From: Nonomuraea jabiensis
Lineage (GTDB): Bacteria; Actinomycetota; Actinomycetes; Streptosporangiales; Streptosporangiaceae
Assembly: GCF_014204795.1 (NCBI RefSeq)
Contig: NZ_JACHMB010000001.1
Coordinates: 6,646,501-6,710,500, forward strand
Length of the DNA stretch: 64,000 nt
Reading direction: 5' to 3'
In this document: positions 50,831 to 59,506 of the stretch, one piece after another
How the letters are laid out: every line of letters starts with the position of its first letter
Numbering within the stretch: position 1 is the first letter of the stretch
Position numbers and translations under genes: made by a program
The notes under the pieces: generated by a model
Told to the model about the DNA's origin: nothing
Seen by the model: the letters and a program-made list of their open reading frames with translations, nothing else
Database searches by the model: none

Positions 50831-51865
50831 GTGGCGGCACAGGCCGGCCCGTCCAGGGCCAGACCACTCTGGATCGCCTGCGCCCTGGGCGTGCTGGCCG
50901 TCTGCATGATCGCCGGGCTGCTGGACGGGGCGGCCGACATCTCGCCCTGGCAGGTGGCGCTCCAGGCCGTGGACTGGCTGCCGTTCGTGCACGTGGACTC
51001 CGGGCTCGCGCCGGTCGAGCAGGGGCTGCTGTTCGAGCTGCGGCTGCCGCGGGTGCTGGTGGCCGCGGTGGTCGGGGGGCTGCTGGCCATGGCGGGGGCG
51101 GGGTACCAGGGCGTGTTCCGCAACCCGCTCGCCGACCCGTACCTGCTGGGCGCCGCGGCCGGGGCCGGACTGGCGACGACCGTGGCCATCGTGCTGCTGC
51201 CGGAGTCGGGGGCGAGCATCCCCGTCGCGGCCTTCCTCGGGGCGGTGGGCGGGGTGTTCCTCGCGTACACGCTCGGCAACACCGCCGGCCGCGCCGGCGG
51301 CACCGCGACGCTGGTGCTGGCCGGGGTGGCGGTCACCTCGTTCCTGACCGCGATCCAGACGTTCATCCAGCAGTTCAAGGTCGAGGAGCTGCAGCGCGTC
51401 TACTCCTGGATCCTCGGCGACGTCGGCGGCGGGTGGGACCAGTTCTGGCTGGTGCTGCCGTACGCCGCCGTCTCGGCCGTGCTGCTCCTGCTGCACGGGC
51501 GGATGCTGGACGTGCTGTCCGTGGGCGACGAGGAGGCCACCAGCCTCGGCGTACGGGCGGCCAGGGTGCGCCTCACCGTGCTGCTGGCCGCCTCCCTGGC
51601 CACCGCGGCGGCCGTGGCGGTGAGCGGGCTGATCGGGTTCGTGGGCATCGTCATCCCGCACATCGTGCGGCGGCTGGCGGGCGGCTCCTACCGGATCGTG
51701 CTGCCGCTGTCGCTGATCGGCGGCGGGGCGTTCCTGGTGCTGGCCGACCTCATCGCGCGTACGGTGATCGCGCCCGCCGAGCTGCCGATCGGGGTGGTGA
51801 CCATGTTCGTGGGGGCGCCGTTCTTCGTCGGCGTCCTGCGCATGACCAGACGGACGGCGACGTGA
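50831..51865 (+). CDS. btuC: Cobalamin ABC transporter permease
   Basis: A 344-residue FecCD/BtuC-type permease with about ten TM helices: LRLPRVLVAAVVGGLLAMAG, GVFRNPLADPYLLGAAAGAG, VGDEEATSLGVRAARVRL, GLIGFVGIVIPHIVRRLAGG, LPIGVVTMFVGAPFFVGVL. GTG two bases after the binding-protein stop. Its stop overlaps the ATPase start. Confidence 0.88.
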   Translation: MAAQAGPSRARPLWIACALGVLAVCMIAGLLDGAADISPWQVALQAVDWLPFVHVDSGLAPVEQGLLFELRLPRVLVAAVVGGLLAMAGAGYQGVFRNPLADPYLLGAAAGAGLATTVAIVLLPESGASIPVAAFLGAVGGVFLAYTLGNTAGRAGGTATLVLAGVAVTSFLTAIQTFIQQFKVEELQRVYSWILGDVGGGWDQFWLVLPYAAVSAVLLLLHGRMLDVLSVGDEEATSLGVRAARVRLTVLLAASLATAAAVAVSGLIGFVGIVIPHIVRRLAGGSYRIVLPLSLIGGGAFLVLADLIARTVIAPAELPIGVVTMFVGAPFFVGVLRMTRRTAT

Positions 51866-52635
51866 TCAGCACTCAGGCCCTGTCGGTACGGCTCGGCGAC
51901 CGCGAGGTCGTCTCCGACGTCTCGCTCCAGGTGCGTGGCGGCGAGTGGCTGGCGATCATCGGGCCCAACGGGGCGGGCAAGTCCACCCTGCTCAAGGCCG
52001 TCATGGGCCTGGTCGCGCACCGGGGCGAGGTCACGCTGGACTCCCGGCCGGCGGCCCGGCTCAAGCCCCGCGAGCGCGCCCGCCTGCTGGCCTACGCCCC
52101 CCAGGCCCCCGCGCTGCCGCCCGACATGACGGTCTTCGACTACGCGCTGCTCGGGCGTACCCCGTACATCCCCTATCTGGGCCGCGAGAGCGCGCACGAC
52201 CGGGAGGTCACCGCCGGCGTGCTCGAACGGCTCGACCTGACCGCGCTCGCCAGGCGGCGCGCGGGGGAGCTGTCCGGCGGCGAGCGCCAGCGCGTGGTGC
52301 TGGCCAGGGCGCTCGCCCAGGAGGCGCCCGTGCTGCTGCTGGACGAGCCCACGACGGCGCTCGACCTCGGGCACCAGCAGCAGGTGCTGGAGCTGGTGGA
52401 CCGGCTGCGGCGGGCGGACGGCCTGACCGTCGTCACCACCCTGCACGACCTGACGGTCGCCGGGCTCTACGCCGACTCCCTGCTCCTGCTGGCCGACGGC
52501 CGCGCGGTGGCCTCCGGCAAGCCCGCCCAGGTGCTCACCGAGCCGTTGGTGGGGCGGCACTTCGACGCCCATGTCAAGATCGAGCCGGGGCCGGACGGCC
52601 GGCCCGTCGTGCACCTCGTCAGGGGAGGGCCATGA
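51862..52635 (+). CDS. btuD: Cobalamin ABC transporter ATP-binding protein
   Basis: A 257-residue ABC ATPase: Walker A IIGPNGAGKSTLLKAV, Q-loop AYAPQAPALPPDM, signature GELSGGERQRVVLARAL, Walker B VLLLDEPTTALDLG, H-loop VTTLHDLTVAG. GTGA overlap with the permease and ATGA overlap with the cbiZ-like gene, so all are translated together. Confidence 0.9.
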   Translation: MISTQALSVRLGDREVVSDVSLQVRGGEWLAIIGPNGAGKSTLLKAVMGLVAHRGEVTLDSRPAARLKPRERARLLAYAPQAPALPPDMTVFDYALLGRTPYIPYLGRESAHDREVTAGVLERLDLTALARRRAGELSGGERQRVVLARALAQEAPVLLLDEPTTALDLGHQQQVLELVDRLRRADGLTVVTTLHDLTVAGLYADSLLLLADGRAVASGKPAQVLTEPLVGRHFDAHVKIEPGPDGRPVVHLVRGGP

Positions 52636-53270
52636 AGCTCACATATCGAGTGGAGGACGGGGCGCGGCTGGGGGCGCTGCTGTGGGAGTTCGGGCCGGGC
52701 TGGCGGATGATCTCCTCCGCGCTGCTCGGCGGCGGGATCGGCCCGCGCGAGTGGGTGCTGAACGCGCAGGTGGTGGCCGGGTATTCGCGGATGGACCCGG
52801 TCGACCACCTGCTGTCGTTAGGCCCGGAGGGGGAGGGTGTCGGCATGCTGACCGCCGCCTCCGTCGACCGCTGCGTCCAGGCTTCCGACGGCGGCGTGGC
52901 GGCGTACGCGACCGTCGGCCTCCGCGTCCCGACCTGGGCCGCCGCCCCGGAGGGGAGCGCGGACCCGGAGCTGGCGCCGATGCGGGTGGGGACCGTCAAC
53001 ATCGTGACCGTGCTGCCGGTGGCCATGACGGACGCCGCCCTGGTCAACGCGGTGATGACGGTCACGGAGGCCAAGTCCCAGGCGCTGATCGAGGCGGGCT
53101 ACTCGTGCACGGGCACGGCGTCGGACGCGGTCTGCGTGGCCGCGCCGGTGGACGGGCCGGAGGAGCTGTTCGGCGGGCCCCGTTCGGAGTGGGGCGCCCG
53201 CGCGGCCCGCGCCGTCCACGCGGCGGTACGCCAGGGCGCCGAGGCGTGGCGACCTCGTGACTTCAAGTGA
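52632..53270 (+). CDS. cbiZ: Adenosylcobinamide amidohydrolase
   Basis: A 212-residue CbiZ-family protein: ISSALLGGGIGPREWVLNAQ, the GEGVGMLTAASVD block, VGTVNIVTVLPVAMTDAALV, and TEAKSQALIEAGYSCTGTAS. CbiZ cleaves the nucleotide-loop amide of incomplete corrinoids so they can be rebuilt into the cell's own cobamide. Its place at the end of the riboswitch-controlled importer shows the operon scavenges and remodels corrinoids rather than only importing B12. Confidence 0.85.
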   Translation: MKLTYRVEDGARLGALLWEFGPGWRMISSALLGGGIGPREWVLNAQVVAGYSRMDPVDHLLSLGPEGEGVGMLTAASVDRCVQASDGGVAAYATVGLRVPTWAAAPEGSADPELAPMRVGTVNIVTVLPVAMTDAALVNAVMTVTEAKSQALIEAGYSCTGTASDAVCVAAPVDGPEELFGGPRSEWGARAARAVHAAVRQGAEAWRPRDFK

Positions 53271-53303
53271 CGGGAGCGCGTGCGAGGGCCGATACTCGGG
53301 TGC

Positions 53304-53873
53304 GTGATCTCAATCGCCGGGCCGACAGTCCTTCCCGGAAGGCCGCCCTATTCCGTCGAGGACCTGCTCACGTTTCCCGATGACGGCAACCGCTACGAGC
53401 TCTTCAACGGAAGCCTCCTGATCAGCCCGCTGCCCACCATCCCGCATCAGCGCGCCATCTCCTGCGCGATGCGCGTTCTCGATCGTGAAGTGCCGAGCGA
53501 CCTGACGCCGCTGATGGGCGTCGGCGTGCAAGCGAGCGACCGGGACTTCTACATCCCCGACCTGGTGGTCGTGCCGGAAGAGGCGATCAAGGCGGACGAG
53601 CCCGCGCTCTCACCTGGGCAGGTCCATCTCGTCGGGGAGGTGGTCAGCCCGGACACCCAGGGACGCGACAGAGCGCTGAAGGTCCTGGCCTACGCGGCGG
53701 CGGGCATCGCCGTCTACTGGCGGATCGAGCCGGACGAAGGGGCGCTCCACGTCTACGAGCTCGACGGCGACACCTACGGCCCGCCGACTGCCTACGGAGC
53801 CGGGACCCGCATCACCCTGTCGTCGCCGTTCCCGGTGAGCCTTGACCCGGCCGACTTGGTCTCGAAGCCGTAG
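53304..53873 (+). CDS. Uma2-family (DUF820) restriction-endonuclease-fold protein
   Basis: A 189-residue protein with the PD-(D/E)XK-type Uma2 fold: YSVEDLLTFPDDGNRYELFN, FYIPDLVVVPEEAIK (acidic residue of the active site), HLVGEVVSPDTQGRDRALKV and YAAAGIAVYWRIEP. Abundant in actinomycetes and cyanobacteria, function unsettled. GTG 53304. Its last 82 bp overlap the 3' end of the convergent hydantoinase B gene. Confidence 0.82.
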   Translation: MISIAGPTVLPGRPPYSVEDLLTFPDDGNRYELFNGSLLISPLPTIPHQRAISCAMRVLDREVPSDLTPLMGVGVQASDRDFYIPDLVVVPEEAIKADEPALSPGQVHLVGEVVSPDTQGRDRALKVLAYAAAGIAVYWRIEPDEGALHVYELDGDTYGPPTAYGAGTRITLSSPFPVSLDPADLVSKP

Positions 53874-55516
53874 TCCGCGGCCGCTCCCTGCGGTGTGACC
53901 CGGCCCGCCTCCAGGTCGGCCAGGATCGCCTCCGGGTCCCGCTCGGACGGTGGCCCGAGGCCGGCGCCGCCCGTCGTCTCCACGATGAACGCCTCCCCGG
54001 CCGCGAACCGCACATTGTTGACCTTGGACGCCAGCCGTTCCACCGTCCCGTCCAGGTGGCGCTTGAAGAAGCCGCCCAGCCGCCCCGGCTGCCCGCCGTC
54101 ACGGCCCGGGGGCGGGAGGCGGAGACGGTCGCCGCGGGTCGTGACGTGGCAGTCGGCCAGGAAACGGTAGACCGTGCGCGAGCCCAGCCCGCCGCGGAAC
54201 CGGCCGGGGCCGCCCGAGTCCGGGATGGTCTCGACGGACTCGACGATCAGCGGGCAGCGGCTCTCCACCGGCTCCGCCTGCGGCACCGAGTTGCGGCCGA
54301 TGCCGAAGTGCACGCCCGTGGCGTCCGGACCGTCCAGGCCCCGGCGGGCGCCCACGCCGCCGAAGTCGTAGGAGAGGTGGATCCAGTACGGCGCTCCGAC
54401 GGCGGCGATCGAGAACGGCTGCAGGATCCCGCTGGGGGCGATGGCGCGCTCGGGGACGGCGTCGGACATGGCCTGGAAGACGGCCTCCATGGCGGCGTAG
54501 ATCGGGACGTACCGGCCGCCGCACGGGTAGGGGGAGCGGGCGTTGAGCAGGGAGCCTTCGGGGAGGCGTACGTCGATGGCGCGCAGGCAGCCGTCGTTCA
54601 TGGGGATCGTGGGGTCCAGGAAGCAGCGGACGGCGAAGACGGCGGCGGCGAGGGACTGCGAGGCCGAGGCGTTGATCGCGGCCGGGACCTGCGGGCCGGT
54701 GCCGGCGAAGTCCAGCACGGCTCGTTCGTCGCCGAGGGTGACGGCGACCCGGATTTCATGCGATTTTTCGGGATTTATGCCGTCATCGTCGATCGGGTAC
54801 GCCGCCTCGAACCGGCCCGCCGGCAGCTCGGCCAGCGCCGCGCGGGTCCTGGCCTCGGTGTAGTCCAGGTAGTCGTCGACGCCCGCGCTCAGTCCCTCCA
54901 CGCCGTACTCGCCGACCAGGGTCCGCAGCCGGGCGGCCGCCACCGCCGTCCCGGCCACCAGGGCCCGCACGTCGCCCATGACCTTGTCGGGGGTACGGCT
55001 GTTGGCCCGCAGGATGGCCTCCACCGTCGGATCCAGCCCCTCCTCGGTGGCCAGGCGCACCGGGGGGAGCTGGAGGCCCTCCAGGAAGATGTCCGTCGCC
55101 AGCGGGGCCATGCCGCCCGCCGAGAGGCCGCCCAGGTCGGAGACGTGGATCATGGTGGCGGTGAAGTACGCCGGGGTCCCGCCGACGAAGACGGGGCGGT
55201 AGACGAGCAGGTCGTTGGTGTGCACGCCGCCCCGGTAGGCGTCGTTGAGCACGTACACGTCGCCCGGGCTCATCCGGTCCGGGGGGATGTCCTTGAGGAG
55301 CTCGGGGAGCGCCACCTTGAGCGCCATGCTGTTCATGAGGGTGGTGGCCATGGACTGGGCGATCAGGCGGCCCCGGGCGTCGAGGACGGCGGCCGAGGCG
55401 TCGGAGCCCTCCACGATGAACGTCGAGTACGCGGAGCGGACCACCACGATGCTGGCCTCTTCCGCGGCGACGACGAGCGCGTTCCTGAGCACCTCGGCGG
55501 TCAGGAGGTCTGGCAT
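53792..55516 (-). CDS. Hydantoinase B / oxoprolinase-family protein
   Basis: A 574-residue protein of the HyuB family: LVVAAEEASIVVVRSAYSTF, SPGDVYVLNDAYRGGVHTND, LDFAGTGPQVPAAINASAS, PEGSLLNARSPYPCGGRYVP and PGRFRGGLGSRTVYRFLADC. It works with HyuA in ATP-dependent hydrolysis of a cyclic amide such as a hydantoin or 5-oxoproline. The ATG lies inside the end of hyuA (16 bp overlap). The C-terminal 27 codons overlap the Uma2 gene. Confidence 0.88.
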   Translation of the reverse strand: MPDLLTAEVLRNALVVAAEEASIVVVRSAYSTFIVEGSDASAAVLDARGRLIAQSMATTLMNSMALKVALPELLKDIPPDRMSPGDVYVLNDAYRGGVHTNDLLVYRPVFVGGTPAYFTATMIHVSDLGGLSAGGMAPLATDIFLEGLQLPPVRLATEEGLDPTVEAILRANSRTPDKVMGDVRALVAGTAVAAARLRTLVGEYGVEGLSAGVDDYLDYTEARTRAALAELPAGRFEAAYPIDDDGINPEKSHEIRVAVTLGDERAVLDFAGTGPQVPAAINASASQSLAAAVFAVRCFLDPTIPMNDGCLRAIDVRLPEGSLLNARSPYPCGGRYVPIYAAMEAVFQAMSDAVPERAIAPSGILQPFSIAAVGAPYWIHLSYDFGGVGARRGLDGPDATGVHFGIGRNSVPQAEPVESRCPLIVESVETIPDSGGPGRFRGGLGSRTVYRFLADCHVTTRGDRLRLPPPGRDGGQPGRLGGFFKRHLDGTVERLASKVNNVRFAAGEAFIVETTGGAGLGPPSERDPEAILADLEAGRVTPQGAAADYGFETKSAGSRLTGNGDDRVMRVPAP

Positions 55517-57933
55517 GTCGTGCTCCTGGTGAGGTGGACGGCGCGGGTCTCGGCGAGGGTGGCGGTCCAGCCGGGCGGGACGACGATCGTGGACTCGGCG
55601 TCCTCGATGACCGCGGGGCCGGGGAGGGGGGCGCCGGCCATGGTGTCCCTGGTGTGGACGGGGACGTCGGCGTACCCGTTCGTCTCCGGGAAGTACGCCC
55701 GCCTCGCCCGTGGCACGGCCGCCGCCGCCCCGTCTCCGGCCGTCGCGTCTCTGGCCGTCGCGTCTCCGGCCGCTCCGCTCGGTGTCGCCGTGCTGGGGGC
55801 CGTGCGCGTTGCGCCGGGCTCCGCCGTACCGCGCCTCGCCGCACCGGCGCCGAAGTGGGGCGGGCTGGGGGAAGGCGTGCTGTCCTCGGGGCAGGGAGCG
55901 GGGGCGAGGGTGCTCCGGTCGGGGGCGACGGGAGCGGCGGACGGTGCGTCAGGCGGCGCAGTCGTGGTGGCGTCCGGCGGCGTGGTGGCGTCCGGTGGCG
56001 GGGTGGTGTCGGCGGTGGGTGTGGTGGCGTCCGGTGGCGTGGTGGTGTCGGCGGTGGGTGTGGCGGCGTCCGGCGGCGGGGTGGTGTCGGCGGTGGTTGC
56101 GGTGGCGTGGGGCGGCGGGGTGGTGTCGGCGGTGGGTGTGGCGGCGTGGGGTGGCGGGGTGGTGTCGGGAGGCGGGGCGGTGGGGGCGGTGAGGCGGATG
56201 CGGTAGCTGACCAGTTCGATCTCGCCCCGTTGCGCGATCCCGTACACCTCCTCGTACCGTGCGAAGAAGCGGGCCGCCAGCACCTCCCGGGACGGCGTCC
56301 ACGAGACGGTCAGGTCGTGGGACTGGCCCTTGAAGCGGACGTCCACCGACCGCGTCACCACCACCCCGGGATCGGAAGGGGAGACGCCCAGGTCGGCGGC
56401 GGCCTCGGCGGTCAGGGAGGTGAAGACGGCGGAGGGGTCGGGGGCGTCCAGGCGGGACAGGACGCGGTCGGTGGAGAGGGCGCCGGTGAGGAGTCCGGCC
56501 GCCGAGGCGACGCCGCAGTGCGCGGGCACCACCACCGTCCCGATCCCGAAGCGCTCCGCGACCCGGGCCGCGTGCATGGGCCCCGCGCCGCCGAAGGCGA
56601 CCAGGGCGAAGCCGCGCGGGTCGATGCCGCGCTGCACCGTCACCACGTGCACCGCCGACGCCATCGAGGCGCTGACGATCTCGTGCACGGCGTACGCGGC
56701 CTCCTCCCGGGAGACCCCGAGCGGCGAGGCCAGCCGGTCGAGGGCCTTGGCGGCCAGGTCCGGGGTCAGGGGGAGCGAGGCCGAGGAGAGGTAGCCGAGG
56801 ACCAGGTTCGCGTCCGTGACCGTGGGCTCGGAGCCGCCCAGGCCGTAACAGGCGGGCCCGGGGGAGGAGCCCGCCGAGTGCGGGCCGACGCGGAGCGCGC
56901 CGGCCGCGTCGAGCCAGGCGACGCTGCCCCCGCCCGCCCCCACCTCCGCCAGGTCGATGGCCGGGGTCTTGATGGGCACGCCGGTGCCCGCCCGCCGGCC
57001 GCCGAAGCTGCCCTTGCCGCCGACGTGGAACTCGTTCGTGATCTCGGGCGTCCCGCCGCGTACGACGCACGCCTTGGCGGTGGTCCCGCCCATGTCGAAC
57101 GAGATCACGTCCGGGAACCCGGTCCCGGCCGCCGCCAGCACCCCCGCCGCCGGGCCGGACTCGATCGTGGCCACCGCGCGCCGGGCGGCCAGCTCGGCGG
57201 AGATCACGCCGCCGCTCGACTCCATGACGTGTACGGGCGCGCGGATCCCGATCTCGGCCAGCCGCTCCCGGAGCTGCGAAAGGTACGAAGCCATCAATGG
57301 GCCGATATATGCGGACATGATGGTGGTGGTGGCGCGCTCGTACTCGCGGATCTCCGGCCAGATCTCCGACGACGTCACCACGTCCGGGATCGACTCGCGC
57401 AGGACCTCGGCCGCCTGCCGCTCATGGACCGGGTTGGCGTACGCGTGCAGCAGGCAGACCGCCGCCGACGTGATGCCGCGGGCCGTGATCGCCGCGGCGG
57501 CCCGGCGTACGGAATCGAGGTCCAGCGGCGTCAGCACCGCGCCGCGCGCCGAGACGCGTTCCACCACCTCGAAGCAGTCGCCCGCGGCCACCGGCGGAGG
57601 CGGCGGGGAGAAGCGCAGATCGTAGCGGTCCTCCTCGACCCGCGCGTAGCGTCCGAGCGGGACGGCGGCGCGAAAGCCCTGGGTCGTGACAAAGGCGACC
57701 CGTACCCCCTTGCGTTCGAGCACCGCGTTGGTGGCCAGCGTCGTGGCGTGGACGACCCGCGTGACCTGCGCGGGGTCCCGGTCGCCCAGCGCCCACGTAA
57801 CGCCGGCCACGATGCCCGCGATGGGGTCGTAGTGGGTGCTCAAACATTTGGCCACGGCAATCGCGCCGGACGTGCCTCCAAGGACCACATCGGTGAAGGT
57901 GCCACCGACATCTACGCCGATCGTGTAGCCCAC
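55501..57933 (-). CDS. Hydantoinase A / oxoprolinase-family protein with repeat insertion
   Basis: An 810-residue protein. The ATPase-fold N-terminus (MGYTIGVDVGGTFTDVVLGG) and the hydantoinase A core (ISFDMGGTTAKACVVRGG, VGAGGGSVAWLDAAGALRVG, FALVAFGGAGPMHAARVAER) are intact. Within the C-terminal domain, after YRIRLTAPTAPPPDTTPPPH, about 140 residues of Pro/Thr/Ala/Asp repeats (unit like TPTADTTPPPDAT) and a low-complexity tail are inserted before the domain's last strands (VPVHTRDTMAGAPLPGPAVI). Relatives of roughly 680 residues lack this. The shared operator is 20 bp upstream of the ATG. Confidence 0.88.
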   Translation of the reverse strand: MGYTIGVDVGGTFTDVVLGGTSGAIAVAKCLSTHYDPIAGIVAGVTWALGDRDPAQVTRVVHATTLATNAVLERKGVRVAFVTTQGFRAAVPLGRYARVEEDRYDLRFSPPPPPVAAGDCFEVVERVSARGAVLTPLDLDSVRRAAAAITARGITSAAVCLLHAYANPVHERQAAEVLRESIPDVVTSSEIWPEIREYERATTTIMSAYIGPLMASYLSQLRERLAEIGIRAPVHVMESSGGVISAELAARRAVATIESGPAAGVLAAAGTGFPDVISFDMGGTTAKACVVRGGTPEITNEFHVGGKGSFGGRRAGTGVPIKTPAIDLAEVGAGGGSVAWLDAAGALRVGPHSAGSSPGPACYGLGGSEPTVTDANLVLGYLSSASLPLTPDLAAKALDRLASPLGVSREEAAYAVHEIVSASMASAVHVVTVQRGIDPRGFALVAFGGAGPMHAARVAERFGIGTVVVPAHCGVASAAGLLTGALSTDRVLSRLDAPDPSAVFTSLTAEAAADLGVSPSDPGVVVTRSVDVRFKGQSHDLTVSWTPSREVLAARFFARYEEVYGIAQRGEIELVSYRIRLTAPTAPPPDTTPPPHAATPTADTTPPPHATATTADTTPPPDAATPTADTTTPPDATTPTADTTPPPDATTPPDATTTAPPDAPSAAPVAPDRSTLAPAPCPEDSTPSPSPPHFGAGAARRGTAEPGATRTAPSTATPSGAAGDATARDATAGDGAAAAVPRARRAYFPETNGYADVPVHTRDTMAGAPLPGPAVIEDAESTIVVPPGWTATLAETRAVHLTRSTTCQTS
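55975..56190. repeat. In-frame tandem repeats inside the hydantoinase A gene
   Basis: Units of about 39 bp built from GGGGTGGTGTCGGCGGTGGG and GTGGTGGCGTCCGG repeat five to six times with variation. They encode the Thr/Pro/Asp-rich insertion on the minus strand. All changes keep the reading frame. Confidence 0.8.
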
Positions 57934-57953
57934 CCAGGTACGTTATGCCCCCT

Positions 57954-57967
57954 AGCAAGCGCTTGTC
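57954..57967. promoter_or_regulatory. Shared 14-bp operator, site 4 (KstR2-like motif)
   Basis: AGCAAGCGCTTGTC matches AnCAAGnnCTTGnT at all but the last position and contains CAAGCGCTTG. It lies 20 bp upstream of the hydantoinase A start and about 70 bp from the divergent protease-fold gene, so it could control one or both. Confidence 0.75.
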
Positions 57968-58036
57968 TATGTGGCGGTCTATTGACTTACAGCATGTGAT
58001 TGGGACCCTTGTCCTAGACCTGCGTTGGGAGCGGAG

Positions 58037-59506
58037 ATGGCGCGCCTCACAGCTCTTGCCGGTGGCGTCGCGGCGGCACTGGTGCTGATCGCGATGCCGG
58101 TCGCGGCTCACGAACACCCGAGCGGGATCACCGACCTGGTGACCCCCGCCGTGGTGCGGCTGGAAGCCGTGTCCCATGTGGAGATCACCTTGCTCGACCA
58201 CATCGGCGAGCTCAAACATGTGGAGCGGTCCTACGACATCCCGTTCGCCACGGGCACGGGGACCGTCGTCAACCCCGACGGCACGATCGTCGCACTCAGG
58301 CGCCTGGCCGTGAACCCCAACGACGTCGCGATCTACGCGGCGAACAAGGTCTTCGCCGAGCACCACAAGGTGAAGATCCCCCTCGACTACAAGAAGCACA
58401 AGCTCAAGGACGACCTCCTCAACCACCACCTGGCGGAGTGCTACCCGCCGAAGACCGACACCGCCACCTGCATCATCAACGTGACCACCGAGATCACGGC
58501 CTACCCCAACGTGTCGCCGCCGAGCCCCGACGGCATCAAGGTCAAGTGCATCAAGGCCGGCCCGACACCCGACAGCCCTGCCGTGCTGGTGCCGGTGACC
58601 CCCATGACCGGAAGCGTCGGCATGCCCACCGCACCGCTCGCCGACAAGGTGCCCGAACAGGAGGGCTCGCCCACCAACGTGGCGGGCTTCCTCGGCCGGC
58701 CGGGCCCGAAGGTCCTGGAGACCGTCGAGATCGCCCACCTGAGCAAGGGCGGCGCGGGCGGTGACACCGGCAGGCCGTTCGCCGACCCGGAGAAGAAGGT
58801 GGACGAGCCGGTCAAGCTGGGCGGCCTGGCCGACCAGGGACTCATCGGCGCCCCCGTGATCGGCGACAAGGACGGCCACGTCATCGGCCTGCTGGTGGGC
58901 GGCGGCAAAGAGGGCAAGATGATCGGCGTCAGGGAGATCACCGGCATCCTGGCCGCCGCCAAGGTGGTGCCGCGCAGAGGCGCGATCGACACGGCGTTCG
59001 AGGCGGCGCTGACCCGCTATCACACCAAGTACTACACGGAGGCGGCGCCCGGCTTCCAGCGGGTGCTGGAGCTCTATCCGGGCAACGTGGTGGCCGCCAA
59101 GCTGCTGAAGACCTCGCTGGAGAAGCGGGGCGGGCCGGAGGACCAGGGCACGAAACAGGTGGCGGCCCCGTCCAGCCGGTCGACCCCGCTGTGGCCGTTC
59201 ATCGTGGCGGCCGGGATCCTTTTCATGGCGGCCGCGGGCGGGGCGTATCTGCTGTGGCGCCGCCGTGCTCCTGAAAAGGTGACAGAGCCGCCAGAGCCAC
59301 TGGCGGCGGCCGTGCCACCGTTCGACGACGGGGCCAACCAGACCGTGGTCGTACGGCGGTCGCAGGCGTTCCCCATGGTCCCCCAGCAACAGCAGCAGGT
59401 GATGACCGCGCCGGACCCGGCGATCAAGTACTGCACCTCGTGCGGCATGCGACTCGGGCCCGCGCATCGCTTCTGCGGTTACTGCGGCCACCCCATCGAG
59501 ACGTGA
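58037..59506 (+). CDS. Membrane protein with a catalytically dead trypsin-like domain and C-terminal zinc ribbon
   Basis: A 489-residue protein. A Sec signal (TALAGGVAAALVLIAMPVAA) precedes a trypsin-2-like domain: TGTGTVVNPDGTIVALRRLA corresponds to the strand before the catalytic His, but His is absent, and GLADQGLIGAPVIGDKDGHV aligns with the GNSGGP loop, where Ser is absent. A tetratricopeptide-like helix pair follows (ALTRYHTKYYTEAAPGFQRV), then a TM segment (WPFIVAAGILFMAAAGGAYL) and a cytoplasmic zinc ribbon with YCTSCGMRLG and FCGYCGHP. Overlaps the kinase start (TGATG). Probably a sensor or substrate of the kinase. Confidence 0.75.
   Translation: MARLTALAGGVAAALVLIAMPVAAHEHPSGITDLVTPAVVRLEAVSHVEITLLDHIGELKHVERSYDIPFATGTGTVVNPDGTIVALRRLAVNPNDVAIYAANKVFAEHHKVKIPLDYKKHKLKDDLLNHHLAECYPPKTDTATCIINVTTEITAYPNVSPPSPDGIKVKCIKAGPTPDSPAVLVPVTPMTGSVGMPTAPLADKVPEQEGSPTNVAGFLGRPGPKVLETVEIAHLSKGGAGGDTGRPFADPEKKVDEPVKLGGLADQGLIGAPVIGDKDGHVIGLLVGGGKEGKMIGVREITGILAAAKVVPRRGAIDTAFEAALTRYHTKYYTEAAPGFQRVLELYPGNVVAAKLLKTSLEKRGGPEDQGTKQVAAPSSRSTPLWPFIVAAGILFMAAAGGAYLLWRRRAPEKVTEPPEPLAAAVPPFDDGANQTVVVRRSQAFPMVPQQQQQVMTAPDPAIKYCTSCGMRLGPAHRFCGYCGHPIET

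Noticed and set aside
55975..56190. GC-rich repeats considered as a CRISPR or non-coding repeat
   Set aside because: They keep a single reading frame inside hydantoinase A and have no spacers.
54056..57999. Two long plus-strand frames opposite hydantoinase B and A
   Set aside because: They are repetitive Val/Gly/Arg sequences with no domain signal and lie antisense to intact enzymes.
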